Positions 44,845-53,564 of a stretch of DNA of 64,000 bases are shown piece by piece. Position numbers and translations under genes: made by a program. Below the pieces are notes generated by a model that was not told where the DNA came from, ran no database searches, and was given only the letters and a program-made list of their open reading frames with translations. Source of the stretch: Nocardia beijingensis NBRC 16342. GTDB lineage: Bacteria; Actinomycetota; Actinomycetes; Mycobacteriales; Mycobacteriaceae. Positions within the stretch are counted from its first letter, which is position 1, and each line of letters begins with the position of its first letter. The DNA lies in contig NZ_BDBC01000061.1 in the NCBI RefSeq assembly GCF_001612785.1, positions 1-64,000 of the forward strand, in the 5' to 3' direction.

Positions 44845-44858
44845 TGAAACGTGTTCTA
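44845..44858. promoter_or_regulatory. KstR-like operator
   Basis: TGAAACGTGTTCTA fits the KstR consensus TNNAACNNGTTNNA, the steroid-regulon operator of mycobacteria and rhodococci. It lies between the divergent MFS and EthD genes and overlaps a potential early GTG of the latter, supporting the later ATG. It is a single 14-base match, so binding is unproven. Confidence 0.5.
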
Positions 44859-44873
44859 GAAAGTGACCTGCCG

Positions 44874-45530
44874 ATGAAAAGCGTTTTCGCGCTGTGGGGC
44901 GTTGGCGACCTGCTCGCGGCGGACTTCGCGCCGCTGGCGGCCGTGGCCGCCGCGGTGCAGGCGAACATCTCCGACGCGGCGGTCCAGACCGCGATGCTGC
45001 GCATCACCACGTTCGACGCGCCCGTGCAGGCGGTCGTCAGCGTGTGGTGGGCGGATGCGCCGCGGGCGGAGGTCGCCACGCGGGTGCTCGGCGCCGTGGC
45101 CGAGAAGGTGGAAGGCTGGCACGTCGAGGAGGCGACGCCGATTCCGCCGCCGGTCACCGCCGCGCTCGAGCGTGCTCCCGGCCTGTCGAACATCGCCTTC
45201 CTGCGCAAGCCGGACGACCTGTCGCACGCCGAGTGGCTGGATCGCTGGCGCACCCACCACACCGCCGTCGCCATCGAGACCCAGGCGACCTTCGGCTATG
45301 TACAGAACGTCGTGACCGGGCCCGCGACGGCCGGTGCGCCCGACATCGTCGGCATCGTGGAGGAGTTGTTTCCCCTCGAGGCGCTCACCGATCCGCACGC
45401 GTTCTACGGCAGCGGCGGTGACGGGGCGGAACTGGCCCGCCGCATCGAGCGGCTGATGAGCAGCGTCGCGACCTTCGGCGGCGACCGGAACCTGGACGTC
45501 GTGCCCACCAGCCGGTATCGGTTGCGCTGA
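44874..45530 (+). CDS. EthD-like ferredoxin-fold protein
   Basis: The 218-residue protein shows the C-terminal EthD pattern LSHAEWLDRWRTHHTAVAIETQATFGYVQNVV with its conserved His pair. EthD-type dimeric alpha-beta barrels act as accessory or small-molecule-converting proteins in catabolic clusters. The ATG at 44874 is preferred over a GTG at 44844 that lies inside the KstR-like site. The N-terminal half may be a second, degenerate copy of the same fold. Confidence 0.68.
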   Translation: MKSVFALWGVGDLLAADFAPLAAVAAAVQANISDAAVQTAMLRITTFDAPVQAVVSVWWADAPRAEVATRVLGAVAEKVEGWHVEEATPIPPPVTAALERAPGLSNIAFLRKPDDLSHAEWLDRWRTHHTAVAIETQATFGYVQNVVTGPATAGAPDIVGIVEELFPLEALTDPHAFYGSGGDGAELARRIERLMSSVATFGGDRNLDVVPTSRYRLR

Positions 45531-45535
45531 GCGGT

Positions 45536-46411
45536 TCAGCGGCCGCGGCGTCCCGCCGATTCGCGCAGCGCGCGGCGTGCGGCGCGCACCGCGGGATGCT
45601 CGCCGGCGCCGCGCCGGTAGGCGAGGTGGGTGCGCCGTCGCATCGGCAGCGCACCGAGCGTGACGCCCGGCGGGCAGTCCCGCGTTCCGAATTCCGGGAC
45701 CAGCGCGACGCCCTGACCCGCGGCCACCAGCGCCAGGACCGTGCCGAAGTCGTCGGCGTGATGCCGGATCCTGGGCGTGAAGCCCGCCGCCTCGCAGGCG
45801 CGCACGGTCATCGTGTGGCACAGCGTGCCGGGAGTGCTTGCGATCCAAGGGCTTTCGCGGTGTTCGGCGAGCGGTCGCGGCGTGCGCGCGGCGAGATGGA
45901 CGATCTCCTCGAACAGCGGCTCGCTGTCCAAGGCGGGATCGGCGGGGACCGGCGCGTAGTCGTATTCCTGGATCAGCGCGACGTCCAGGGTCTCGGCGCG
46001 CAGCGCGTCGGGCGCCAGCGCCGGATCCAGCTCCGTCACCCGCAATTCCAGCCGGGGATGCGCACTGCTCAGCGCGACGAGCGCGGGGGAGAGGATGGTC
46101 CGCACCGCGGTGGGAAACGCGCCGATGCGCAGGATTCCGGTGAGTTCGCAGCGGATCGCGGCGAGTTCGGCGGTGGCCTGCTCGAGCTCCGCGAGTATCC
46201 GTTCGGTGTGCTCGACGAGGGCGACGGCCGCCGGCGTCAGCGTGACCCGCCTGCCGGTTCGCGTCAACAGGGGCACGCCCGCTTCCCGCTCCAGCGCGGC
46301 GAGTTGCTGGGAGACCGCCGAGGGGGTGTAGGCGAGGGCCTCGGCGACCGCGGCGATGGTTTCGCGGTGCGACAGTTCCCGCAGCAGGCGTAGCTTCCGG
46401 ACGTCGAGCAT
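45536..46411 (-). CDS. LysR family regulator
   Basis: The 291-residue protein has an N-terminal LysR winged helix (ELSHRETIAAVAEALAYTPSAVSQQLAALEREAGVPLL) and a periplasmic-binding-like effector domain. It is divergent from the dapA-like gene with 71 bases between. The palindrome ATAAG-TTGAC-CTTAT at 46410-46424 overlaps its own start codon, fitting autoregulation and activation of the dapA-MFS unit. Confidence 0.88.
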   Translation of the reverse strand: MLDVRKLRLLRELSHRETIAAVAEALAYTPSAVSQQLAALEREAGVPLLTRTGRRVTLTPAAVALVEHTERILAELEQATAELAAIRCELTGILRIGAFPTAVRTILSPALVALSSAHPRLELRVTELDPALAPDALRAETLDVALIQEYDYAPVPADPALDSEPLFEEIVHLAARTPRPLAEHRESPWIASTPGTLCHTMTVRACEAAGFTPRIRHHADDFGTVLALVAAGQGVALVPEFGTRDCPPGVTLGALPMRRRTHLAYRRGAGEHPAVRAARRALRESAGRRGR

Positions 46412-46424
46412 AAGTTGACCTTAT
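46410..46424. promoter_or_regulatory. LysR-type palindrome
   Basis: ATAAGTTGACCTTAT has perfect 5-bp arms around TTGAC and overlaps the lysR start codon in the divergent promoter region. Its form agrees with LysR boxes, but the regulator's binding is inferred. Confidence 0.5.
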
Positions 46425-46482
46425 GGTCTGCGTCAGAAACGTGAACTGGATCTGATGGATTCGAGCGGCCAGGCTGATCGTC

Positions 46483-47418
46483 ATGACGCTCGCAGGTCTC
46501 TTCGTTCCCTTGGTCAGCCCGTTCACCGCCGACGGCGCGCTCGCCGCCGACGCGCTCGAGCGGCTCGCGCACGAGGTGCTCGACGACGGCGCGACCGGCC
46601 TCGTCGCGCTCGGCACCACCGGGGAACCGGCCACCCTGACCGCCGCCGAGCGGGCGGAGGTGATCGCCGTCTGCGCGCGTGTGTGCCGCGAACGCGACGC
46701 GCCGCTGATCGTCGGCGCCGGATCGAACGCGACGGCCGCTTCCGTCGAGGCCATGGCCGGTCTCGATCCGGGCAGCACCGCGGCGCTGACGGTGGTCCCG
46801 TACTACACGCGGCCTTCCGAGGCGGGCGTGCTCGCGCATTTCCGCGCACTCGCGGCCGCCTCTCCGGTGCCGCTGATCGTCTACCACATCCCCTACCGGA
46901 CCGGACTCGCCCTGAGCGTCGATACCCTTCTGGCGCTGGCCGATCTGCCCGGCGTCATCGGCCTGAAGCATGCTGTCGGCGCCGTCGACGACGCCACGGT
47001 CGCGCTGATGGCCGCCCGGCCGGACGACTTCGCCGTGCTGGCCGGTGACGACCTGTTCGCCGCGCCGTTGCTGGCCCTCGGCGCGTCCGGGGCGATCGCC
47101 GCTTCGGCCGCGGTGCGCACCTCGTCGTTCGCGGCGATGGTCGAGGCGTGGCGCTCCGGACCGGTCGGCGTGGCGCGGTCGCTCGGTCACCGGCTGGCGG
47201 TATTGTCGGCCGCGCTGTTCGCCGAACCCAATCCGGCGGTGATCAAAGCGGTGCTCGCGGCGCAGGGGCGCATTCCGAGTCCTGCGGTACGGTTGCCGTT
47301 GCTGCCCGCGAGCGCCGCCGCGACGCGGGACGCGTTGTCCGCGCTGGCGGAATTTCCGGCATCGGGAACCCGTAATCACTGGTATTGCGGCCGCGAAGGT
47401 GCCACGCTTAAGCGGTGA
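46483..47418 (+). CDS. DapA-family aldolase (dihydrodipicolinate synthase-like)
   Basis: The 311-residue TIM-barrel class I aldolase has the pyruvate-binding GTTGEP motif, Tyr134 (YHIPYRTG) and the Schiff-base Lys162 (GLKHAVG). DapA condenses pyruvate with aspartate semialdehyde. Paralogues use other aldehydes or cleave sialic acid or keto-sugar acids. Having its own LysR and an MFS gene coupled by a 4-base overlap makes a specialised role more likely than the housekeeping lysine step. Confidence 0.82.
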   Translation: MTLAGLFVPLVSPFTADGALAADALERLAHEVLDDGATGLVALGTTGEPATLTAAERAEVIAVCARVCRERDAPLIVGAGSNATAASVEAMAGLDPGSTAALTVVPYYTRPSEAGVLAHFRALAAASPVPLIVYHIPYRTGLALSVDTLLALADLPGVIGLKHAVGAVDDATVALMAARPDDFAVLAGDDLFAAPLLALGASGAIAASAAVRTSSFAAMVEAWRSGPVGVARSLGHRLAVLSAALFAEPNPAVIKAVLAAQGRIPSPAVRLPLLPASAAATRDALSALAEFPASGTRNHWYCGREGATLKR

Positions 47419-48953
47419 CACAACCTCCGGATACCCAGGCGGCTGGGCCCGACCCGGCGACCGACAAACTCGACGCGGCCGTCTTCAAGGTCGCGAGCGT
47501 CGTGGTGCTCGGCGCGATCATGTCGATTCTCGACATCACCGTCGTCAGCGTCGCGATCCCCACCTTCCAGCGCGAGTTCGACACGAGCTACGCCATCGCG
47601 GCGTGGACGATGACCGGGTACACGCTGGCGCTGGCCACCGTGATCCCGCTGACCGGATGGGCGGCCGACCGCTTCGGCACCAAGCGGCTGTACATCATGG
47701 CGCTGACCTTCTTCGTACTCGGCTCCCTGCTGTGCAGCACGGCGTGGAACATCGAGTCGCTGATCGCCTTCCGCGTGATCCAGGGCCTCGGCGGCGGCAT
47801 GCTGATGCCGCTGGGCATGACGATCATGACCCACGCGGCCGGTCCGCAGCGGGTCGGGCGGGTGATGGCGGTGCTCGGCGTGCCGATGCTGCTCGGCCCG
47901 ATCGGCGGCCCCATCCTGGGCGGCTGGCTGATCGAGAACTTCAGCTGGCACTGGATCTTCCTGATCAACCTGCCGATCGGCGTGATCGCCCTGACGCTGG
48001 CGTTCATCGTGCTGCCCGGCGACAAGCCGGAGCCGTCGGAGTCGTTCGACTTCATCGGCATGCTGCTGGCCTCACCAGGCTTGGCGCTGTTCCTGTTCGG
48101 CGTCTCCTCCATCCCCGAGCAGGGCACCGTGCTCGCGGCGCGGGTACTGATCCCGGCCGCGATCGGCGCGCTGCTGATGGGCGCGTTCGTGTTCCACGCG
48201 CTGCGCACCGAGCACCCGCTGATCGATCTGCACCTGTTCCGCAACCGCGCGCTCACCTTCGCGGTGCTCACGATGGTGCTGTTCGCCGTGGCGTTCTTCG
48301 GAGCGGGCCTGCTGCTGCCGACCTACCTGCAACAGGTGCGCGGTGAGTCGGCGCTGCACGCCGGCCTGCTGATCGCTCCGCAGGGCATCGGCGCGATGCT
48401 GAGCATGCCGATCGCGGGCCGCTTGGTGGACAAGATCGGCCCTGGCAAGATCGTGATGGTCGGTATCACGCTGATCTCGATCGGGACGGCCTACTTCGTC
48501 CAGCTCGACGCGGACAGCTCGTATCTCCCCATGATCGGCGCCCTGTTCGTGATGGGCCTCGGCATGGGCTGCACCATGATGCCGATCATGACCGCGGCGA
48601 TCCAGACCCTGACCCACCAGCAGGTGGCGCGCGGGTCGACGCTGATGAACATCGTCAACCAGACCGCGGGCTCCATCGGCACGGCGACGATGTCGGTGGT
48701 GCTGACCAACCTGCTGAACAACCAGCCGCTGGCCCGCCCCGCGATCGCGGCGAACTTCGATCCGAGTCTGGCGGCCCAGCTTCCGCCGGGAGCCGTCGAA
48801 ACCGGTTTGCAGCAGGCCGCCGAAGCGTTCAGCCACACCTACGTGGTGGCGCTGGTGCTGATCGTGCTCACCTTGATCCCGGCGTCGTTCCTGCCGCGCA
48901 CGAAGCCGAAGGACCCGCAGGCGACCGACGCGGCGACGGTGGTGCACGCCTAG
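47415..48953 (+). CDS. MFS transporter, DHA2 family
   Basis: The 512-residue exporter has 14 membrane segments and the motifs GWAADRFGTKRLYI, RVIQGLGGGMLMPLGMTI and GPIGGPILGGWL. The GTG start overlaps the dapA-like stop (GTGA), so the two are one operon under the divergent LysR. It may export the aldolase product or a related amino acid, but DHA2 proteins mostly pump drugs. A hairpin follows the stop. Confidence 0.87.
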   Translation: MTQPPDTQAAGPDPATDKLDAAVFKVASVVVLGAIMSILDITVVSVAIPTFQREFDTSYAIAAWTMTGYTLALATVIPLTGWAADRFGTKRLYIMALTFFVLGSLLCSTAWNIESLIAFRVIQGLGGGMLMPLGMTIMTHAAGPQRVGRVMAVLGVPMLLGPIGGPILGGWLIENFSWHWIFLINLPIGVIALTLAFIVLPGDKPEPSESFDFIGMLLASPGLALFLFGVSSIPEQGTVLAARVLIPAAIGALLMGAFVFHALRTEHPLIDLHLFRNRALTFAVLTMVLFAVAFFGAGLLLPTYLQQVRGESALHAGLLIAPQGIGAMLSMPIAGRLVDKIGPGKIVMVGITLISIGTAYFVQLDADSSYLPMIGALFVMGLGMGCTMMPIMTAAIQTLTHQQVARGSTLMNIVNQTAGSIGTATMSVVLTNLLNNQPLARPAIAANFDPSLAAQLPPGAVETGLQQAAEAFSHTYVVALVLIVLTLIPASFLPRTKPKDPQATDAATVVHA

Positions 48954-48961
48954 CGGTACTC

Positions 48962-48990
48962 GTCCCGGGATCGCCTACCGGTCCCGGGAC
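48962..48990. terminator. Terminator after the dapA-MFS operon
   Basis: GTCCCGGGA and TCCCGGGAC form a 9-bp stem with an 11-nt loop, nine bases after the MFS stop and ahead of the convergent hydrolase gene. Confidence 0.65.
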
Positions 48991-49029
48991 CTCACCGCCG
49001 TAGGGGCCGGGCGGATGCCGCCGCGGCCC

Positions 49030-49848
49030 CTATTGCTCGCCGTGGGCAGAACCTGCGGCGGGCCGAGGCCGCGCCCCGTCGAGGAACGCCAGCACGGCCG
49101 GGCTCGCCACCGAGCGGAACTCGTCGAAGTACGCGTGCCGCGCGCCATCGATCAGCTGCAGTCGCGCGCCGGGGATGCGTTCGACCAGCAGCGGAGCGTT
49201 CGCGGCGGGATTGAAGCGGTCCTCGGTGCCGTGCATCACCAGAGTCGGAACGCGGATGTCCGGCAGCGCATCCCACGCGTCGTGCTTGTTGCTCGCGTAG
49301 AGGTGTCTGCGCTTCGCATAGGCGGGCATCCCCGGGTCACCGAGGGTGTTGTAGGGGCCGGACGTGCTCGCCAGCCAGGCCGGGGTGTACATCAATTCCA
49401 GCAGGGCCCCTCGTGCGGCCGCCGGGTCGCGCTGCGCGAGCGCCCTCCTGACTTCCGGACCGCGTTCGAAAGCATGCTTCCCGCCCGGGGAGGTGCAGCC
49501 GAGCACGAGGGTGTGGACTCGACCCGGATGGCGGACGGCCAGCCACTGGGCCACCCGCCCGCCCATGGATGTGCCGTAGACAGCGGCCTGCTGTACGCCC
49601 AAGTCGTCGAGGACGGCGACCACGTCGTCGGCGAATCCCTCGGTGCTGTAGACCTCGTCGGGTTTGTCGCTGTAGCCGGTGCCGCGCCAGTCGAGCGTGA
49701 TGGTGCGGTGCCCGGTCTCGAAGTCCGCGCGGATACCGTCCCACCAGTGGTGGGTGTTGGCCTGACCGGCGAGCAGAACCAGCGGGCTGCCCACGCCCGC
49801 CACTTGATAGGCGAGGCGAACCCCGTCGGCCGCGGTCGCGTAGGGCAC
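49030..49848 (-). CDS. Alpha/beta hydrolase
   Basis: The 272-residue enzyme has a classical alpha/beta-hydrolase fold: LVLLAGQANTHHWW (oxyanion region), LDWRGTGYSD, nucleophile elbow YGTSMGG, an Asp in HGTEDRFNP and the catalytic His in GARHAYFDE. It is similar to 3-oxoadipate enol-lactonase-like and other small-ester hydrolases; the substrate is unknown. The GTG at 49848 is chosen at the start of the conserved fold. The truncated tetR gene lies 19 bases upstream and probably once regulated it. Confidence 0.85.
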   Translation of the reverse strand: MPYATAADGVRLAYQVAGVGSPLVLLAGQANTHHWWDGIRADFETGHRTITLDWRGTGYSDKPDEVYSTEGFADDVVAVLDDLGVQQAAVYGTSMGGRVAQWLAVRHPGRVHTLVLGCTSPGGKHAFERGPEVRRALAQRDPAAARGALLELMYTPAWLASTSGPYNTLGDPGMPAYAKRRHLYASNKHDAWDALPDIRVPTLVMHGTEDRFNPAANAPLLVERIPGARLQLIDGARHAYFDEFRSVASPAVLAFLDGARPRPAAGSAHGEQ

Positions 49849-49867
49849 CTGTGCGTGATCCTTTCGT

Positions 49868-50380
49868 TCAGCGATCGCTGCGAAGCCCGTCGAAGACGAT
49901 CTCCAGTCCGCGCCGCCACGACGGCGACCCGGTGGTCTCGCCGAGCAACGACAGCGCCCAGACCAAGTTGACGACATCCTCGTCAGTCGCGTCGGCGCGT
50001 AGCGCGCCCGCGTCCCGGACGCGCGCCAGCACCGCCGACAGCTGCGACATCCCGCGATGGCAGGCCTCCGCCAGTTGGACTGCCGCCGGATGATCCCCGG
50101 TGAACGCCTCGAGCAATCCGCGATCGGCGGTGAGCCTGCCGAGCAGATCTGCCACGAATCCGGTGAACGCCGTCCACGCGTCCGGTTCGGCCGCCGCGCG
50201 GGAGGCGATCTCGTCCACCGCCGCCAGCCGGGGCGGCAGGAGGGCATCGATCAGGGTGTCGCGGGTGGGGAAGTGGTTGTACAGCGTCCCGATGCTGACG
50301 CCTGCACGCCGCGCGATCTCCTCCAGCGAGCCGTCGAGGCCCTGCTCGGTGAACACCTCGGCCGCCGCGCGCTTGCCCAT
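49868..50380 (-). CDS. TetR family regulator, N-terminally truncated
   Basis: The visible 170 residues begin AAAEVFTEQG, in the middle of the first TetR helix. They keep the helix-turn-helix (EEIARRAGVSIGTLYNHFPTRD) and the whole ligand domain. Some 13-20 usual N-terminal residues are missing. At the same point the plus strand becomes the C-terminal half of an SDR gene, so a deletion has removed the start of this gene, the divergent promoter and the start of the SDR gene. Whether the remainder is expressed or can bind DNA is doubtful. Confidence 0.68.
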   Translation of the reverse strand: MGKRAAAEVFTEQGLDGSLEEIARRAGVSIGTLYNHFPTRDTLIDALLPPRLAAVDEIASRAAAEPDAWTAFTGFVADLLGRLTADRGLLEAFTGDHPAAVQLAEACHRGMSQLSAVLARVRDAGALRADATDEDVVNLVWALSLLGETTGSPSWRRGLEIVFDGLRSDR

Positions 50381-50654
50381 GCTCGGCCACCTCGCCCTCG
50401 CGGCCGCCGCGCTGCGGAACTACGCGCTCACTCTCAACGCGGCGCTGGCCGAACGCGGGCTCTACGCGGGCACGCTCACCATCGGCGGTCTGGTCGAGCG
50501 GGGGGACATCCACGCGATGGTCTCCGCCGACCCGGCGCGCTTCGGCGGCACGGAAGGCCACACTCTCGATCCGGACGAGTTGGCCGAGACCGCGTGGGGC
50601 ATGTACCGCGCCCGCGACCGTGCCGAAGCGATCTTCGACGTCTTCGGTGGGTGA
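50379..50654 (+). pseudogene. C-terminal fragment of an SDR oxidoreductase gene
   Basis: The 91-codon remnant reads LALAAAALRNYALTLNAALAE, then GLYAGTLTIGGLVERGDIHAM and DPDELAETAWGMYRARDRAE. This is typical of the end of SDR proteins whose Rossmann and catalytic parts would lie upstream. Those parts are absent and the sequence instead runs into the opposing tetR gene. No ribosome site precedes the remnant. Confidence 0.72.
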
Positions 50655-50659
50655 CGAGT

Positions 50660-51091
50660 TCAGCCGTACAGGGCGATGAAGCGGTCCAGGGAGCGTTCGA
50701 TATCGCCCTTGACGGCACGGGCCACACCGGATCCGATCGGACCGAACAGCGGTGCGCCGCCGAGTTCGATGTCGACGGTGACCTCCGAACCGGAGCCCTT
50801 CGGGGCGACGAGCAGCTGCAATCCCAGCTTGGTCCCGCCTTTGCCCGCGCCGGTCAGTTGCAGGCGGCGCGGCGGCTCGGCGGCGCGCACGGTCCAGGTG
50901 ACCCGGTTGCGCAGGCCCTTCACCGAGGCGATGCCGACCAGTTGCGTGCCGACGGTCAGTTCGGCGGGAACCTCGCCGCGCCAGGCTTCGTGCATGGTCA
51001 GCCACTTGTCGAGTTCGGCCAGGTTGGAGGTGTGCGTCCAGGCCTCCTCCGGCGAGATCGGAACGTCGACCGAGACCTTCAGCTTTGCCAT
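50660..51091 (-). CDS. SRPBCC (CoxG/polyketide-cyclase-like) protein
   Basis: The 143-residue START-like protein reads KLKVSVDVPISPEEAWTHTSNLAELDKW at the N-terminus and ends IERSLDRFIALYG, close to a family of actinobacterial polyketide-cyclase-like proteins that bind hydrophobic ligands. It stops just beyond the convergent SDR fragment. The function is not known. Confidence 0.8.
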   Translation of the reverse strand: MAKLKVSVDVPISPEEAWTHTSNLAELDKWLTMHEAWRGEVPAELTVGTQLVGIASVKGLRNRVTWTVRAAEPPRRLQLTGAGKGGTKLGLQLLVAPKGSGSEVTVDIELGGAPLFGPIGSGVARAVKGDIERSLDRFIALYG

Positions 51092-51695
51092 GGGCGCATG
51101 GTATCCGGCCCCGGCGGCCGGACCCGTCGTGAGGGCGGCCGAGCCCGGCGGTCTCCGGGAGCGGGACTTCGCGACCTCGAATTCGGACACCCGCCAATAC
51201 ATTTGTTGACGCGTCAGTGAATGCGTCTTCCTCCGGTTCGGCCCGGCCGCCGACGTCACCGGAGGGCACGCCGCCACGGCCGCTTCCGGCGCGCGGGCCC
51301 GTACCCAGGACGAATGGCGCACGGGTCGCGCGACAGCCCAACATTATTGCGCGGCTATGTCGCGATCCGCGGCACCAATCGTCCCAGTTCCGGGAATCCG
51401 GAATGTGTCGATGGGATCGGCAGAGACTTCGTTGGAATGCTGCTAATGTGCGAATGGTCGGGTTCTGGTTACCGTTCGGATACGATCCGGGCGGTCGGCG
51501 ATTGACGTGTAATCGCCTGTCCTGCGGGCACTGTGCGGTAGGCGCTCTCGGTGAGCGCCGGTGCCGTCGCGGGTTCCGGTACTCCGACGCGGACTCCACC
51601 GACCGGTCCGTTCATGGTCGGCAGGCGAGGGAAGGCGAGCGAAGCAGGATGGCAGTGGGCCGATTCCTCGAGACCAGTCAACGACGAAAGAACTG
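51092..51695. other. Long promoter region upstream of the conservon
   Basis: These 604 bases hold the divergent promoters of the SRPBCC gene and the conservon. A perfect 10-bp palindrome, TGACGCGTCA, lies at 51207-51216 in a less GC-rich patch and could be an operator. No gene is supported; frames extending the first conservon gene upstream lack a ribosome site. Confidence 0.45.
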
Positions 51696-53066
51696 ATGAA
51701 TCAAGATATCGCCGTGGTGCTTTCATGGATCCTCGCCGCCGCTTTGGTGATCGCCGTAGCGGGGGCGTTGTACGCAGTGCAGTATGCCAGGGCTCAGCGG
51801 GCCAAGGTCGAGGCTCTGGCCAGGGAACAGCGCGCGACCGAGGACACGCTCGAGCGGTTCGCCGCCACCACGTTACCCGCGGTGGCCGACGCGATCCGCC
51901 GGTTCGAGTCGCAGGTGCCTCCGGTCGAAGTCCAGGCGGGCATGGAGAATTCGCGGCTCGCGCAGATCCTGCGGTGGATCTCCGAGCGGTACGCCGACGA
52001 CCTGAGCCTGATGCGCTCGGAGACCAGGGACCTGACCAACAACGAAGCGCAGCAGGCGATCAAGGCGGCCGAGGAGGCGGCGCGCAACGAGGTCGCCGCC
52101 GCGTCGCGCCAGGCGACCAGCGCCGCGGTCCGCTCCTTCGGCACCTCCGTGGTCAGTCTCGGCGCCGACGTCAGCCAGGTGGTGAGCGCCGCGCTGCGCG
52201 AGCACCGCGACGACGCGGTGTACGAAACCCTCACCCGCATCGACCACACCGTGCAGCAGATGATCCGTCAGGCGCAGTCCTACGTGATCGTCTGCGGTGG
52301 TCTGCCCGGCCGCCGCTGGCCCGCGCAGACGCTGACCGACGTGGTCGGCGGCGCCATCGGCCGGGTCAGGGAATACCTGCGGGTGCGGCCCAACCAGCTC
52401 GACCGCGTCGTGATCAGCCGTGCGGTGGAGCCGCTCGTGCACACGCTGGCGACCTTGCTGGACAACGCGTTGCGGTATTCGCCGCCGACTTCCTATGTGG
52501 ACGTCAACTTCCAGGAGGGCCACCACGGCGTCACCGTCATCATCGATGACGCCGGCGTGCGGATGAACGCCGAGCAGATGGAGGAGGCCCGCCAGGTGCT
52601 CGCGCACGAGCGGCCCGTCGACATCCACCAGCTCGGCCCGTCGCCGAAGGTCGGCTTCCCGGGCATCGCCGCGCTGGCCCGCCGCTACGGTTTCACCGTC
52701 TACATCGACGGCCCGAACGTCTACGGCGGCATGCGCGCGATGGTCTACATCCCGGAGTCGCTGCTGGTCACCCCGCAGAACGTCCAGGAGGTCGCGCCCG
52801 TGACCGAGGCAAAACCGGAGCCGGTCACGGTTCCAGCGCAGGACGCGCCGAGCGAACTGCCCGGCGAGAACGAGCCGTCGCTGTCGGTCAGCGAGATCAC
52901 CAGCGGCGGGCTACCCAAGCGGCGACGCAGAACGGTCGCGCTCGCCCCGGTCGGGCCGCGCACCGAACCCGGCCTCGCGCGCCCCGAGGTCGCCGCAGCT
53001 TGGCATACCGGCTCCAAGAGCGGCCGTGCCGCCGCATCTGATGACACGGAAGGGATGACATCCTGA
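51696..53066 (+). CDS. cvnA: Conservon histidine-kinase-like protein CvnA
   Basis: The 456-residue protein has one N-terminal membrane segment (residues about 5-28), a coiled-coil-rich linker, and a GHKL ATPase domain with the N-box LLDNALRYSPP (Asn257) and IDDAGVRM. The C-terminal tail is Pro/Glu-rich. A recognisable phosphoacceptor His box is lacking, as in other CvnA proteins, which act as membrane sensor scaffolds for the small GTPase. The ATG at 51696 is chosen directly before the membrane segment. Its stop overlaps the cvnB start. Confidence 0.9.
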   Translation: MNQDIAVVLSWILAAALVIAVAGALYAVQYARAQRAKVEALAREQRATEDTLERFAATTLPAVADAIRRFESQVPPVEVQAGMENSRLAQILRWISERYADDLSLMRSETRDLTNNEAQQAIKAAEEAARNEVAAASRQATSAAVRSFGTSVVSLGADVSQVVSAALREHRDDAVYETLTRIDHTVQQMIRQAQSYVIVCGGLPGRRWPAQTLTDVVGGAIGRVREYLRVRPNQLDRVVISRAVEPLVHTLATLLDNALRYSPPTSYVDVNFQEGHHGVTVIIDDAGVRMNAEQMEEARQVLAHERPVDIHQLGPSPKVGFPGIAALARRYGFTVYIDGPNVYGGMRAMVYIPESLLVTPQNVQEVAPVTEAKPEPVTVPAQDAPSELPGENEPSLSVSEITSGGLPKRRRRTVALAPVGPRTEPGLARPEVAAAWHTGSKSGRAAASDDTEGMTS

Positions 53067-53491
53067 TGGCCACACCCGTGACCGACAGCAGCAACAAACT
53101 GGGCTGGCTACTCGAAGATCTCAGCATCACGGGCGTGCGGTTCTCGGTGTTGCTGTCCGACGACGGCCTGCGGATCGCGCACTCCACGGGGATCGCCCGC
53201 GACGAGGCGGAACGCTTCGCCGCCGCGGCCTCCGGCCTGCGTTCGCTCGGCAAGGCGCTCGGCGAGTTCTGCGGCGACGCCACGAACGGCGTGCGGCAGA
53301 ACATGACCGAGTACGACCAGGGGATGATCCTCATCACCGCGGCGGGCGAAGGCGCGCTGCTCGGCGTCGCCACCACCAACGACATCGATGTGGGCCTCGT
53401 CGCCCACCGGATGAACGAGCTGGCAGGCCGGGTCGGACGCGAGCTCGGCAGTCAGCCGCGCAGGCGCGTAGACGGCAGCGAAATGCCATGA
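53066..53491 (+). CDS. cvnB: Conservon roadblock/LC7 protein CvnB
   Basis: The 141-residue protein is a roadblock/LC7 (MglB-like) domain: WLLEDLSITGVRFSVLLSDDGLRIAHS and later GALLGVATTNDIDVG. MglB-like proteins regulate Ras-like GTPases such as MglA, so it probably acts on CvnD. Its start overlaps the cvnA stop by one base. Confidence 0.92.
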   Translation: MATPVTDSSNKLGWLLEDLSITGVRFSVLLSDDGLRIAHSTGIARDEAERFAAAASGLRSLGKALGEFCGDATNGVRQNMTEYDQGMILITAAGEGALLGVATTNDIDVGLVAHRMNELAGRVGRELGSQPRRRVDGSEMP

Positions 53492-53564
53492 TCGAGCGCA
53501 GCGAGCGAGTCAGAGGTACTGCGCCGCTGGGCAGCACGGAGCCGAGCGAGAGCGAGGTGCCGTC

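Noticed and set aside
50057..50378. Plus-strand frame extending upstream of the SDR fragment as its missing N-terminal part
   Set aside because: This sequence is the antisense of the tetR gene and has no Rossmann or SDR motifs.
53492..53564. Spacer with GAGCGCAGCGAGCGAG-type motifs between cvnB and cvnC as a regulatory element
   Set aside because: Such short direct repeats are common filler in GC-rich actinobacterial spacers, and no stable hairpin or operator symmetry is seen.
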